This document shows positions 43,933-53,624 of a stretch of DNA of 64,000 nt, in pieces; positions within the stretch are counted from its first letter, which is position 1, and each line of letters starts with the position of its first letter. The position numbers and the translations under genes were made by a program. The stretch lies in the NCBI GenBank assembly GCA_019694355.1, contig JAIBCB010000001.1, positions 1 to 64,000 on the forward strand, given 5' to 3'. Source of the stretch: Pyrinomonadaceae bacterium (GTDB taxonomy: Bacteria > Acidobacteriota > Blastocatellia > Pyrinomonadales > Pyrinomonadaceae). Below the pieces are notes generated by a model. The model saw only the letters and a list, made by a program, of their open reading frames with translations, did not search any database and was not told the origin of the DNA.

Positions 43933-44090
43933 ATTACGTGCGTCTGCGGGCCCAGACCTTTCTAAGTCGGGTGTGGCCCCTGTTATGTGGAATCGTGCAG
44001 ATCTTTCCGCCTAAAGCAAACTGCTTGCAAATCGATGTCTAATTAGTGTAGTCTTACAGTTTGCCGCGATGCGTAAATTCTGGACGTATC

Positions 44091-44122
44091 AAGTGGGTCG
44101 ATAGTGCCCACTTTTTGTTTTT
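44091..44122 (+). promoter_or_regulatory. Terminator-like hairpin in the rimP-nusA-infB leader
   Basis: AAGTGGG (44091-44097) pairs with CCCACTT (44107-44113), followed by TTTGTTTTTTGG. It lies 31 bases before the rimP GTG start. A hairpin of this type, with GTGGG/CCCAC and a T-run, is known before rimP in several bacteria (the rimP leader), where NusA may use it for feedback. Here it resembles an attenuator; that role is inferred. Confidence 0.7.
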
Positions 44123-44152
44123 TGGGGCGGAAGCTTTAAGGATCGGTCGAAA

Positions 44153-44653
44153 GTGACGGTGGAATCGCTTGTTGAGGAAATTTCAGCGATCGCAGATGGG
44201 GTTGCGAGAGACAGGAAGGTCGAGCTTGTTCATGTCGAGATCCTCGGTTCAAAGCGTGACTCTGTGGTCAGGATCTTTATCGATAAGCCCGACGGCGTGA
44301 CCCTCGATGATTGCACGAACTTTTCGCATGCGATCGAGGCCGTCCTTGACGCCCACGATATCGTTCCGGGGACCTATACGCTGGAGATCTCGTCACCCGG
44401 GATTGAGAGGCAGCTTTACAGCGTTGCCGACTTTGATCGCTTTCGCGGAGAGCTTGCGAAGCTAGCCCTTAAGGCCGAACTGGACGGGCAAAAGAACTTT
44501 GTCGGGTATATACGCGGCGTAGAGGGCACGGTGATCGAATTTGAAGATAAGGCCAAGGGGCTCGTGAAAATTGACCACTCGGAGATCAAGAAGGCGAACT
44601 TGAAGATCGACCTCGGTAAGGAATTGAAGGGTGGAAAGGCTAGGAAAAAATAA
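44153..44653 (+). CDS. rimP: Ribosome maturation factor
   Basis: The 166-residue protein helps mature the 30S subunit. It starts at GTG 44153 and has LVEEISAIADGVARDRKVEL, VEILGSKRDSVVRIFIDKPDGVTLDDCTN, and the ISSPGIERQL motif between its two domains, which is the hallmark of RimP. The C-terminal SH3-like domain is present (IRGVEGTVIEFEDKAK). It is followed by nusA in the common order. Confidence 0.96.
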   Translation: MTVESLVEEISAIADGVARDRKVELVHVEILGSKRDSVVRIFIDKPDGVTLDDCTNFSHAIEAVLDAHDIVPGTYTLEISSPGIERQLYSVADFDRFRGELAKLALKAELDGQKNFVGYIRGVEGTVIEFEDKAKGLVKIDHSEIKKANLKIDLGKELKGGKARKK

Positions 44654-44701
44654 GTATCAATCGTGGGGAGCGCTTTAGACCAAAATTAGCGCGAACTTTG
44701 T

Positions 44702-46147
44702 ATGACATCATCAATCGGACAGAGCATAGAAGTACTTTGCAATGAACAGGGCATCGACCGCGATCTTGTGATCGAGGCGATGAAGGAGGCTGTAAAAGCC
44801 GCTGCTCGAAAGCAATTCAAGGCCCACGACAAGGTCGGTGACAGCATTCAGGTCGAATGGAACGCCGAAGAAAGTCAGATCGAGATCGCTGTTCAGAAGA
44901 CGGTAGTAGAGGAAGTTGAGAATCCTTCCGCGGAACTGTCTCTTGCCGAGGCACAGGAAATGGCCGGCGATGAGATCGAGATCGGCGACGCTCTCCTGAT
45001 TCCGCTTCCGCAGGAAGAGATGGGACGAATTGCCGCGCAAACGGCAAAACAGATCCTCGTGCAGAAGGTTCGAGAGGCTATCCGCGAAAAGGTCTATGAC
45101 GAATACGTCGATCGGATCGGCACGCTTATCAACGGTGTTGTTAAGCGGTTCGAACGAGGCGATCTGATCATGGATCTTGGTAATAACCTTGAGGCCATCA
45201 TTGAGCGTAAAGAGCTCTCACGCGGCGAAAGCTGGAACCAGGGTGAGCGTATTCGTGCAGTGATCATCGAGATCTCAAAAGAGCCTCGCGGCCAGCAGAT
45301 CCGTGCGTCGCGGGCTTCTGCCGATCTCCTCAAGAAACTTTTTGAGATGGAAGTTCCGGAGATCTACGATGAGACGGTCGTCATCAAATCGGCGGTCCGA
45401 GAGCCTGGTGATCGAGCAAAGATCGCTGTTACTTCGAACGAAAAGGATGTCGATCCGGTGGGAGCTTGTGTCGGTATGAAGGGCTCGCGCGTTCAGAACA
45501 TTATCAAAGAACTTCGCGGCGAGAAGATCGACATTATCGAATGGTCGGACGAACCGTCTGTTTTTGCGGCAAACGCTCTTTCGCCCGCAAAGGTTTCGCA
45601 GGTCCGTATCACGGACATCAACGAGCGCAAAATGGACGTCATCGTCAGCGAAGATCAGCTTAGCCTTGCGATCGGCAAGAAAGGGCAGAATGTACGGCTT
45701 GCGGCTCGTCTCGTCGGCTGGGATATCAAGATCGTCAGCGAAGATGTGCTCAAGAAAGCGGTCGCTCTTGAAATGGGACGTATGATGGCTTCGGGTGAAG
45801 CTGTTCCTGTAACCGTACTGGAAGGCGTGAGTTCGAGTCAGGCCGAGACGCTTGCTGAAAAGGGCATTACGGACGTCGAAACTCTTGCAACCACTTCGGT
45901 CGATGACCTTGTGGATTTCCTCGACGTGAGCTTGGACGAGGCGGAGACGATCCTCGGATCCGCCCAACAGATCGTTGAGGCGAGGAATCGAGAGGTTGAG
46001 GGTGTCAGCGAAGAAACCTCAGAGGGACCTGCTCCCGAAGAGGAAAGCGCTGAGGCTGCGGCCGCTGAAGTCGGGGCTGTCTCTCCTGAAGTGTCGGGCG
46101 AAACAACCGTGCAGGAAGACGGCGCGGAAGATGAAAATGAAGCGTAG
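44702..46147 (+). CDS. nusA: Transcription termination/antitermination protein NusA
   Basis: The 481-residue protein binds RNA polymerase to control pausing and rho-independent termination. The order is N-terminal RNAP-binding domain (EVLCNEQGIDRDLVIEAMKE), S1 domain (LINGVVKRFERGDLIMDLGN), KH1 (REPGDRAKIAVTSNEKDVDP, GACVGMKGSRVQNI) and KH2 (DQLSLAIGKKGQNVRLAARL). A helix-hairpin-helix-like C-terminal region (about residues 360-425) precedes an acidic Glu/Ala tail. Length is a little below E. coli's 495. Confidence 0.96.
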   Translation: MTSSIGQSIEVLCNEQGIDRDLVIEAMKEAVKAAARKQFKAHDKVGDSIQVEWNAEESQIEIAVQKTVVEEVENPSAELSLAEAQEMAGDEIEIGDALLIPLPQEEMGRIAAQTAKQILVQKVREAIREKVYDEYVDRIGTLINGVVKRFERGDLIMDLGNNLEAIIERKELSRGESWNQGERIRAVIIEISKEPRGQQIRASRASADLLKKLFEMEVPEIYDETVVIKSAVREPGDRAKIAVTSNEKDVDPVGACVGMKGSRVQNIIKELRGEKIDIIEWSDEPSVFAANALSPAKVSQVRITDINERKMDVIVSEDQLSLAIGKKGQNVRLAARLVGWDIKIVSEDVLKKAVALEMGRMMASGEAVPVTVLEGVSSSQAETLAEKGITDVETLATTSVDDLVDFLDVSLDEAETILGSAQQIVEARNREVEGVSEETSEGPAPEEESAEAAAAEVGAVSPEVSGETTVQEDGAEDENEA

Positions 46148-46222
46148 GGCACATCATTGAAGGCTCTTTTGCGAGTTGGCGGGACCCTGTAGCTAAGTGG
46201 GTCGAGTTTTTGTAGGTAATTT

Positions 46223-48934
46223 ATGGCGGTTCGAAAATCCGTTCGAATTTACGATCTGGCGCGTGAAGTGAAACAAGACACAAAGCGCGTTATGGAAGAT
46301 TTGCGCCGGCTCGGCGCTGATGTGAGTGTCGCATCGAACTCGGTCAGCGCGGAGTTTGCCGAAAAGGTCAAGGCGAAGTATTTTCCGAAGGCCGAGCCAA
46401 CTCCAAAGCGTCAGATCAAGGTGATCAAGGCGACGAAGGCCAAGAAGGCTGACGGTGCGGCGGACGAAGCTATTCACGAGAGCGACGCACCTTCCCTCCC
46501 GGAGGTCGAGGCCGAGCACGTTGAGGAAGTCCCCGCGGTCGAAGAGACAAAGCCGACCGCCAAAAGGACATCGGCAGTGAAGGTAAAGACCCTTGCTGCA
46601 AAAGCTAAAGCGGTCGAAACACCTTCTGAGGCAGCGGCTGAGCCCGTTGAAGAGAAGCCGGTCGCGAAAAAGCGTGTCGTTAAGGCCTCACAGCTCAAGC
46701 CTGTTCCGGAAGAACCCGTCGTTGAGACGGAAGTTGCTCCGGAGATCGAAGAGCCTGCGACGGAGACGGTCGGAGAGGTTGAAGCCAAACCCGCCGAAAA
46801 ACCGGCACGGACATCGGGTACGACGGTCAAACGGCTAACATTGACTCCCGGAGCGATCCAGAAGGGTATCAAGCCGGGCGAGCGTGTGGTTTCCGAAGGG
46901 CCGACGCGCACGGGTCGTCTGTCGGGCGATAAACAGTTTCGCGGGACAAGCGGTGAGACGGCCGATCCCAAGCTTGTTTACACTCCACCGGCCGACAACC
47001 GTCGCCGACCCGGTCGTTCAGGTGGAAGAAAGACGAACGACCGTAACGCCCGGAATACGGAGCGCGATATTGATGTACCGCAGAAGCGCTCGATCGAAGA
47101 GAGAATTCTAGATCAGGTTGGTAGTTCCGCCGGTGACCTTCGTTCAATACGCCTCGTCGAAGGCGCTACGGTGCGTGAGTTCGCTGAGGCGCTCGGGATC
47201 ACTCCGCGAGACATCGTCCAACTGCTTATCAAACGCGGTATATTTGCGACACTGAATCAACCGATCGGCGAAAAGATGGCCATCGAGATGGCGTTCGAAT
47301 ACGGATTCGATCTGAGCTTCGTTCCTTTCGAAGAAATGGTAATCGAAGAGGAGTTCGAGGAGCTTATTGCGGCTGACGCCGACGATACGGAACTTGCGAG
47401 AGCACCGGTGATCACCGTGATGGGACACGTTGATCACGGCAAGACCTCGCTGCTCGACGCTATCCGTTCGGGCAATGTTGCGGCAGGCGAGGCCGGAGGA
47501 ATTACTCAGCATATCGGTGCGTACAGCGTTTTTGTTCCGAATCCGGATAAACCGGGTGAAGACCGCCGCGTTGTCTTTCTTGATACGCCGGGCCACGAAG
47601 CCTTTACGATGATGCGTGCCCGCGGTGCTAAGGCGACGGACATCGTTATCCTTGTCGTTGCGGCGGATGACGGCGTGATGCCGCAGACGGTCGAGGCCGT
47701 CGAGCACTCGAAGGCCGCAGGCGTTCCGATCATCGTCGCGATCAACAAGATAGATAAGCCTGATGCCAACCCTGATAAGGTCAAGCAAGGGCTTGCCGGC
47801 CTTGGTCTGCAGCCGTCCGATTGGGGCGGTGATGTAGAGATGATCCCGGTCTCGGCAAAGAAGCACGAGAATCTTAATACGCTGCTTGAGACGGTGCTGC
47901 TGCAGGCGGACATACTTGATCTGAAAGCGAGTCCAACACGACGCGCGAGCGGTGTCGTCCTGGAAGCGAAGCTTGATAAAGGACGCGGAGCCGTGGCGAC
48001 CGCACTTGTTCAGCAGGGAACTTTGCGCGTAGGCGATCCATTCATCGTTGGACAATTTTCGGGCAAGGTCAGGGCTATGTTCTCCGATCGCGGCGAGACT
48101 GTCACAGAAGCTGCTCCGGCAACACCGGTCGAGGTTCTTGGGCTTCAAGGTGTGCCGCAGGCCGGGGACACATTCCAGGTCGTTGCTGATATCGATCGTG
48201 CACAGACGATCGCCGGCCAGCGTCAAATGCACGCCAGACAGGCCGCGATGGTCAAGAGCTCCAGCCGCGGTATCGAATCGCTCGGCCAGGCTGAGATCAA
48301 AGAACTGCTTGTCATCCTGAAGGCCGACGTTCAAGGCTCGGTCGAAGTTCTGCGTGCTACGTTAGAAAAACTTTCGACCGAAAAGGTGAAGGTTCGCGTG
48401 ATCCGTGCCGGCGTCGGTGCTATCGCGGAATCCGATGTTCTTCTTGCATCTGCGACGCAGGCCGACAGTGCCTCAACCGCCGTCGTGATCATCGGCTTCA
48501 ATGTTAGGCCGGAATCGCGTGCGTCGGATGTTGCAAAACACGAGGATGTAGATATCCGTCTGCACTCGATCATCTACAAGGTCGAAGAAGAGATAAAGGC
48601 CGCGATGATCGGAATGCTCGACGCGATCGAGAAAGAGGTCATCCTTGGCAAAGCTGTCGTTCAGGAGACGTTCAAGGTCTCACGGCTTGGTACTATCGCG
48701 GGCTGCCGCGTGATCGATGGAGTGATCCGACGTCAGGCAAAGGCCCGGTTGATCCGCGACGGCGTCGTGATCTGGGACGGCGATATAGCATCGCTCAAGA
48801 GGTTCAAGGAAGATGCCAACGAGGTCAAGAATGGCTTCGAATGCGGTATCAGCCTTGTAAACTTCAACGATATCAAGGTCGAGGATCAGATCGAGGCTTA
48901 CACGATCGAGAAGATCGCGGCCACGGAGTTGTAG
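46223..48934 (+). CDS. infB: Translation initiation factor IF-2
   Basis: The 903-residue GTPase delivers initiator tRNA to the 30S subunit. The N-terminal 320 residues are a charged Lys/Glu/Ala/Val-rich region that starts with RIYDLAREVKQDTKRVMEDL. A second conserved N-terminal element begins near 290 (RSIEERILDQVGSSAGDL). The GTPase follows with G1 GHVDHGKTS near 395, DTPGHEAF, NKIDKPDANPDK and SAKKHENL, then domains II-IV ending in AYTIEKIAATEL. It is close to the usual length for this group. Confidence 0.97.
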   Translation: MAVRKSVRIYDLAREVKQDTKRVMEDLRRLGADVSVASNSVSAEFAEKVKAKYFPKAEPTPKRQIKVIKATKAKKADGAADEAIHESDAPSLPEVEAEHVEEVPAVEETKPTAKRTSAVKVKTLAAKAKAVETPSEAAAEPVEEKPVAKKRVVKASQLKPVPEEPVVETEVAPEIEEPATETVGEVEAKPAEKPARTSGTTVKRLTLTPGAIQKGIKPGERVVSEGPTRTGRLSGDKQFRGTSGETADPKLVYTPPADNRRRPGRSGGRKTNDRNARNTERDIDVPQKRSIEERILDQVGSSAGDLRSIRLVEGATVREFAEALGITPRDIVQLLIKRGIFATLNQPIGEKMAIEMAFEYGFDLSFVPFEEMVIEEEFEELIAADADDTELARAPVITVMGHVDHGKTSLLDAIRSGNVAAGEAGGITQHIGAYSVFVPNPDKPGEDRRVVFLDTPGHEAFTMMRARGAKATDIVILVVAADDGVMPQTVEAVEHSKAAGVPIIVAINKIDKPDANPDKVKQGLAGLGLQPSDWGGDVEMIPVSAKKHENLNTLLETVLLQADILDLKASPTRRASGVVLEAKLDKGRGAVATALVQQGTLRVGDPFIVGQFSGKVRAMFSDRGETVTEAAPATPVEVLGLQGVPQAGDTFQVVADIDRAQTIAGQRQMHARQAAMVKSSSRGIESLGQAEIKELLVILKADVQGSVEVLRATLEKLSTEKVKVRVIRAGVGAIAESDVLLASATQADSASTAVVIIGFNVRPESRASDVAKHEDVDIRLHSIIYKVEEEIKAAMIGMLDAIEKEVILGKAVVQETFKVSRLGTIAGCRVIDGVIRRQAKARLIRDGVVIWDGDIASLKRFKEDANEVKNGFECGISLVNFNDIKVEDQIEAYTIEKIAATEL

Positions 48935-48941
48935 GTGAAAG

Positions 48942-49301
48942 ATGCGGCGACCGGAGAGATTTGGTGAGACGCTCAGGGAAGAGATCGCCGAGATCGTCGG
49001 ATTCGAGCTCGACGACCCCAGGCTTGAGAACGTAACGGTGACCGAGGTCGAAGTCGCTCCGGATAAGCGCGACGCTCGCGTCTATGTCGTCATCAGCGGA
49101 GATGAGAGTGAGATCAATGCGGGGCTTGCGGCCCTGAAACATGCTTCGACATTCGTTCATCAGCGGCTGGCCAGAACTCTCGAGGTGAAGTATGTACCGC
49201 ATTTGCATTTTGTACGCGACACGGCAGAAGAGAATGCCGCCCGCGTAGGCGAGATCCTTTCCGATCTCGACATTCCAGAAGAAGGAAAGACGGAAAACTG
49301 A
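48942..49301 (+). CDS. rbfA: Ribosome-binding factor A
   Basis: The 119-residue KH-fold protein assists 16S rRNA 5'-end maturation. It shows RRPERFGETLREEIAEIV, DPRLENVTVTEVEVAPDKRDARVYV and the typical YVPHLHFVRD near residue 90. The start lies 7 bases after the infB stop, the usual infB-rbfA arrangement. Confidence 0.95.
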   Translation: MRRPERFGETLREEIAEIVGFELDDPRLENVTVTEVEVAPDKRDARVYVVISGDESEINAGLAALKHASTFVHQRLARTLEVKYVPHLHFVRDTAEENAARVGEILSDLDIPEEGKTEN

Positions 49302-49312
49302 ACTGCCGATGC

Positions 49313-50332
49313 ATGGCATTTCTCCCCAAGTACCTTGTCCGTCTTGTTTTATTAGTGTTAAGTCAAGTCGTTGAACTAATTGAAAAGAAGAAGGCGTTTG
49401 CCATCACGACGCACGTAAAACCGGATGGTGACGGCCTCGGATCCTCTTTAGGCCTCTGTTGGCTGCTGAAAAGCCTTGGCAAATCGGCAGATGTGATAGT
49501 CCGCGGTGAAGTACCGCCCGCGTATCATAAATTGCCGGGCGTCGATCTTATCCGCGATGTCGAGCATCTGAACGGCAGCTACGATGCCGTATTCCTGATC
49601 GAATGTTCCGACCTCGAACGTCCCGGCATACGCGGCCTCAATGAAGCGTTTACGGTCAATATCGACCATCACTCGACCGGTGATCAATTCGGTACGATCA
49701 ACTGGATCGACCCAACGGCGTCCGCGGTTGGTGAGATGATCTACAATCTTTGCAAGGCGATAGGCGGACGCATCACAAAAGAGATCGCAGACTGCGTCTA
49801 TATGGCGCTCGTAACGGATACAGGATCGTTCCATTATTCGAACACGACGGATCGCACTTTGAAGGTCGCATCCGAACTCATAAAGGCCGGTGCAAAGCCC
49901 GAGGAGATCTCCGGTGCGGTCTATAACAACTATCCGTGGTCGCGTATCGAATTGATGCGGCGCGTTCTTGACACAGTAAAGCGTGATGAGACGGGCAAGA
50001 TCGCGTATTTGCGTCAAACGCTTGCGATGCGGCAGGAATCGGACGCGATCGACGGCGATAATAACGGCTTTGTGAATATCCCTCTTTCCGCACGCGATGT
50101 CGAGGCCGTCATCTATATGCGTGAGATCGGTCCCGATAGCTATCGCGTAAGCCTTCGTTCAAAGGGCGATCTGAATGTTGCAAAGATCGCCGAACGCTTT
50201 GGCGGCGGCGGCCACCGGAACGCCGCCGGCCTACAGATCGACGGCGATTGGGATGCGAAAGAGGCCGAACTTGTGGATGTCTTGCTGCAGGAGATCGAAC
50301 GGCGGCTGCGTGAAGACCGTGGTGCCGAATAA
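49313..50332 (+). CDS. nrnA: DHH family nanoRNase/pAp phosphatase
   Basis: The 339-residue enzyme degrades short RNA oligomers and 3'-phosphoadenosine 5'-phosphate with two metals. It has THVKPDGDGLGSSLGLCWLL, the DCS-type segment ECSDLERPG, the DHH motif VNIDHHSTGDQFG, a DTGSFHYSNT segment and the DHHA1 end GGGGHRNAAG. Relatives usually begin near residue 15 of this frame (VVELIEKKKAF), so the true start may be a GTG near 49355. Commonly found after rbfA. Confidence 0.9.
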   Translation: MAFLPKYLVRLVLLVLSQVVELIEKKKAFAITTHVKPDGDGLGSSLGLCWLLKSLGKSADVIVRGEVPPAYHKLPGVDLIRDVEHLNGSYDAVFLIECSDLERPGIRGLNEAFTVNIDHHSTGDQFGTINWIDPTASAVGEMIYNLCKAIGGRITKEIADCVYMALVTDTGSFHYSNTTDRTLKVASELIKAGAKPEEISGAVYNNYPWSRIELMRRVLDTVKRDETGKIAYLRQTLAMRQESDAIDGDNNGFVNIPLSARDVEAVIYMREIGPDSYRVSLRSKGDLNVAKIAERFGGGGHRNAAGLQIDGDWDAKEAELVDVLLQEIERRLREDRGAE

Positions 50333-50347
50333 GCCGATCAAAACTAA

Positions 50348-51322
50348 ATGTCCGCATCGAACGGTTCATCCTCGGATCTCACAACCACGCCATCGTCCGC
50401 GGCTGCCGATGAGCATTTGCTCCGCGATGTTTTTCTGAAAGCCGTTCGCCTCTACACATACAATACGCCGATCCGAAAAGGAAAGTACCGTCTATATCAG
50501 ACGGCCTTGCGGTTCGTGAAGAACAAGCCGACGGCCATCGTCGCTGAAGCACGAGACGGCCGGAAATTCATCTCCGATCTCACGACCGGAATGGAGGAGA
50601 TGGTGTTCTTCCTCGGTGAATACGAACCTTTCATTTCGGGAATTGCAAGAAGGTTGATCCGCAAAGGCGATGTCTGTCTTGATGTCGGTGCGAACTTTGG
50701 CTGGTATTCGACGTTGATGGCAAAACTTGTAGGGCCAAGCGGCGAAGTGCATTCGTTCGAACCCGTTCCAAAGACCTTTGCGCAATTGGGACGCAACGTC
50801 GATCTTTTATCGGACACGGCCAAACCTATCATCAACAACATCGCGCTTGGTGATCGGGATGATATCTTAAAAATCAACATATTTGACGACCTTACGTCAG
50901 GACACGCTTCGCTCGCGGCTGACGACAGCCATTCCTCGGCTAGTTTCGACTGCGAAATGACGACGCTCGACAAGTATCTCTTGACGCAGAAGACCGGTAA
51001 TGTTGCGTTCGCAAAGGTTGATATCGAAGGAGCGGAAATGATGTTCCTGCGAGGTGCCGCAAAGTTGTTCTCGCAAGATGCAAAGCCGATCTTTCTAATG
51101 GAAATGGCGCTCGCGCAAACTTCGCGATTCGGATATGTGCCGGACGATCTGATCAAACTTATTGCGGAACGCGGTTCTTATACTTTTTACAAGGTTGACG
51201 AAATTAAAGAAAAGCTCATATTGATCGATCATTTTGATCCTGACGATATCGGTGCAAATGTCTTTTGTATTCCTGAAACGGCAGAGGATAGTGCTAAGTC
51301 GGTCATAGCTGAATATTTGTAG
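50348..51322 (+). CDS. FkbM family SAM-dependent methyltransferase
   Basis: The 324-residue protein has the class I methyltransferase motif I VCLDVGANFGWYSTLMAKL near residues 104-122, HSFEPVPKTFAQL (motif II), and the FkbM-type FAKVDIEGAEMMFLRGA near 215. These enzymes O-methylate sugars in glycans, glycolipids or natural products. The N-terminal 50 residues have no clear fold. It starts 16 bases after the DHH gene and ends directly before cobO, yet there is no glycan cluster nearby. Confidence 0.85.
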   Translation: MSASNGSSSDLTTTPSSAAADEHLLRDVFLKAVRLYTYNTPIRKGKYRLYQTALRFVKNKPTAIVAEARDGRKFISDLTTGMEEMVFFLGEYEPFISGIARRLIRKGDVCLDVGANFGWYSTLMAKLVGPSGEVHSFEPVPKTFAQLGRNVDLLSDTAKPIINNIALGDRDDILKINIFDDLTSGHASLAADDSHSSASFDCEMTTLDKYLLTQKTGNVAFAKVDIEGAEMMFLRGAAKLFSQDAKPIFLMEMALAQTSRFGYVPDDLIKLIAERGSYTFYKVDEIKEKLILIDHFDPDDIGANVFCIPETAEDSAKSVIAEYL

Positions 51323-51913
51323 ATGGCTGAGGTTAAGGAAAAAAGATACAAGTGGCGGCGAGAGGATTATCGTGAAAAGACGAAAGGCCTTTTGATGCTG
51401 AACACCGGCGACGGCAAGGGAAAGACGACCGCGGCGATCGGCACGATGGTCCGTGCTGCCGGACGCGGCCTAAAGTGCTGTATGATCCAGTTCATGAAGT
51501 CGAAGCACGACCGATACGGCGAGCACGAATCGTTCGACAAACTCGGGATCGAGGTGCACACGATGGGCGACGGATTTACGTGGGACACGAAGGACAAGTC
51601 GCAGGATATCAAGACGAGCGAGGAGACCTGGGCGGTCTGCTCCGAGAAAATGAAGAGCGGAGACTACGACCTTCTCGTTTTTGACGAGCTGTTATATGTC
51701 TTAAGTTATGAGTTTCTCGATATTGACAAGATCCTCGCAGAGATCAGCGAGGTTCGTGCCGCACAACCGCATCTGCATCTGATCTTGACCGGACGAAACG
51801 TCGATAACAAGCTCGAGAAGATCATCGACGCCGCAGAACTTGTTACCGAGATGCGCGAGATAAAGCATCCGTTCCACGTTGGCATCTACGCACAGCAAGG
51901 GATCGAATTCTAA
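51323..51913 (+). CDS. cobO: Corrinoid adenosyltransferase, CobO/BtuR type
   Basis: The 196-residue enzyme transfers the adenosyl group from ATP to reduced corrinoid to make adenosylcobalamin. It has the P-loop variant NTGDGKGKTTAAIG near residue 28, the MIQFMKSKHDRYGEHE segment, VFDELLYVLSYEFLDI, HLILTGRNVDNKLEKIIDAAELVTEM and the KHPFHVGIYAQQGIEF C-terminus. The ATG directly follows the FkbM stop with no gap. No other cobalamin genes or riboswitch are seen, so it probably serves salvage. Confidence 0.93.
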   Translation: MAEVKEKRYKWRREDYREKTKGLLMLNTGDGKGKTTAAIGTMVRAAGRGLKCCMIQFMKSKHDRYGEHESFDKLGIEVHTMGDGFTWDTKDKSQDIKTSEETWAVCSEKMKSGDYDLLVFDELLYVLSYEFLDIDKILAEISEVRAAQPHLHLILTGRNVDNKLEKIIDAAELVTEMREIKHPFHVGIYAQQGIEF

Positions 51914-52473
51914 TGAAACGACCGGTTGAGAAACGACAAGTAGAAGGCTGGAAGGATCGTGCTTCGCTCGCCATCACGACGTTCGGGGTCGGATATCTGC
52001 CCGGCCCGACCGGCACATACGGCTCCGCTGTCGGTGTCGCGATCTATGTCGCCCTTGCCCTTGTAGAACCGAAATTTGCCGCACATCTGCGGGGCGGCGG
52101 CCTTTCTGCCGCCGCTGCTGACAGCGTCCTTTTTATTATCAATACGGTCCTGCTTGCTGCGTTCTGCTTTGTTGGGATCGCTGCGAGCACACGTGCGATC
52201 GATCTTCTAGGTGATGAAGACGCATCGGAAGCCGTGGTTGACGAAGTGATGGGCCAACTCGTAACACTCGCCTTCGTGCCGTTCACGTTGTCGTGGCCGA
52301 TGCTGCTCGCGGGTTTTTTGCTCTTCAGGCTTTTTGATATCTGGAAGCCGTATCCAATCAATGATCTTCAGTATCTGAAAGGCGGCCTCGGCATCTGCGC
52401 GGACGATCTTGTCGCGGGTGTCTATGCCGGGCTTTGTCTTGCCATTTTCTCCTACCTCGCGACGATATTTTAG
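51913..52473 (+). CDS. pgpA: Phosphatidylglycerophosphatase A
   Basis: The 186-residue membrane phosphatase completes phosphatidylglycerol synthesis. It has the family start TFGVGYLPGPTGTYGSAVG, the VVDEVMGQLVTLAFVP segment, WKPYPINDLQYLKGGLGICADDLVAG near the end, and three to four hydrophobic segments. The ATG shares its A with the preceding stop (TAATG), so coupling with cobO is likely although the pathways differ. Confidence 0.92.
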   Translation: MKRPVEKRQVEGWKDRASLAITTFGVGYLPGPTGTYGSAVGVAIYVALALVEPKFAAHLRGGGLSAAAADSVLFIINTVLLAAFCFVGIAASTRAIDLLGDEDASEAVVDEVMGQLVTLAFVPFTLSWPMLLAGFLLFRLFDIWKPYPINDLQYLKGGLGICADDLVAGVYAGLCLAIFSYLATIF

Positions 52474-52479
52474 AACGCA

Positions 52480-53538
52480 TTACGCGTCCTTTTCTCCTTT
52501 GTGGTCAGGTGCGGCCGAAAGGTCGGTCGGCGGCTCGTAATCCTTCACAAATATCCAGCCGATCTTCCAGAAATACGCGATCAGGCCGATAGCAAGTAGA
52601 GCCATTCCGCCGAGCGTCGCAAAATATCCGTAACGAGTTTTCAGCTCCGGCATAAAGTCGAAGTTCATCCCATAGATCCCTGCGATCAAACTTAGCGGCA
52701 GAATGATCGCGGAGATGACCGCGAGAGTTTTCATCACGTCGTTTGTTCGCGTCGAGATGACGGAGAAATGGATCTCGAACAAACTCGAAACCAGGTCGCG
52801 ATAGTTCTCGGCAAGATCTGTGATACGAACCAAGTGATCGTGGACATCGCGGTAGAACGGAAGCGTTTGATCCGGAATCTGCGGAAACTCTCCATGCGAC
52901 AGGCGGTAAAGCACGTCGAGCTGACGCGCAGAGATCCGCCTTAAACGAACGACGCTTCGACGCAGCATCATTATCTCAAGGAGCATTTCGTTCTGGCCGC
53001 GTTTCATCTCAAGAACGCGTTCGCTCATTTCATGGATCGTTTGATCGAATGAATCAACGATCGGCATATAGAGGTCGACAAGCTCGTCCAAAATGTTGTG
53101 CAGGATGTATGCGGCACCTCGACGAAACGTGAACGGGCTGCTCGTGATCTTTTGCTTGACAGATTTGATGCTGCGGAAGCGTTCTGCGTGATAAGTGACA
53201 ACGTAATTCGGCCCAAGGTAGGCATCAAGCTCCTTTGTCGTGAAGTTCGATGGGCCGGTCTCGCCGGGCCGGATGCCGTGGACGATCAAATAGAGATAAT
53301 CCGGGAACGCCTCGACCTTTGGCTGGTTGCGCGTCTCTATACAATCCTCGATCGTGAGGTAGTGAAACTTGAAAACGTTCTCGAGTACCTCTTTCGCCTC
53401 CTCGATCTGTTCCGGCGTTTCGCCGTGGAGATCGACCCACACGACATTTGTCGGGTCATCAATTAGATCGGGAAGTTCCTTGCGTCCGAAGCCTTCCTCG
53501 ACACATTCAGCACCATTCTTGAGCACAAATATCTGCAT
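52480..53538 (-). CDS. corA: CorA-type magnesium/cobalt transporter
   Basis: The 352-residue protein has a cytoplasmic N-terminal funnel domain (HYLTIEDCIETRNQPKVEAF, YLYLIVHGIR), a long stalk helix region and two C-terminal membrane segments (IISAIILPLSLIAGIYGMNF, YFATLGGMALLAIGLIAYFW). The signature YGMNF lies between them and forms the selectivity filter of pentameric Mg2+ channels. It ends 7 bases after pgpA, convergently, and is divergent from the ABC exporter genes. Confidence 0.95.
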   Translation of the reverse strand: MQIFVLKNGAECVEEGFGRKELPDLIDDPTNVVWVDLHGETPEQIEEAKEVLENVFKFHYLTIEDCIETRNQPKVEAFPDYLYLIVHGIRPGETGPSNFTTKELDAYLGPNYVVTYHAERFRSIKSVKQKITSSPFTFRRGAAYILHNILDELVDLYMPIVDSFDQTIHEMSERVLEMKRGQNEMLLEIMMLRRSVVRLRRISARQLDVLYRLSHGEFPQIPDQTLPFYRDVHDHLVRITDLAENYRDLVSSLFEIHFSVISTRTNDVMKTLAVISAIILPLSLIAGIYGMNFDFMPELKTRYGYFATLGGMALLAIGLIAYFWKIGWIFVKDYEPPTDLSAAPDHKGEKDA

Positions 53539-53624
53539 TAGACTTATTTAAACGACGACTCTAGCGGTCGAGCTATTATAGATTTTCGGAACTAACTGCG
53601 ACAATTGCCGTAGTGAATTTAGAT

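Noticed and set aside
43933..44090. Possible small structured RNA between the ROK operon and rimP
   Set aside because: I see a weak GGGCC/GGCCC stem but no pattern of a known RNA. Apart from the rimP leader hairpin nothing can be supported.
47144..48334. 396-residue open frame antisense to infB
   Set aside because: Shadow of the highly conserved infB GTPase region.
51323..51913. Cobalamin riboswitch upstream of cobO
   Set aside because: The gene follows the FkbM stop without a gap, so there is no room for a riboswitch.
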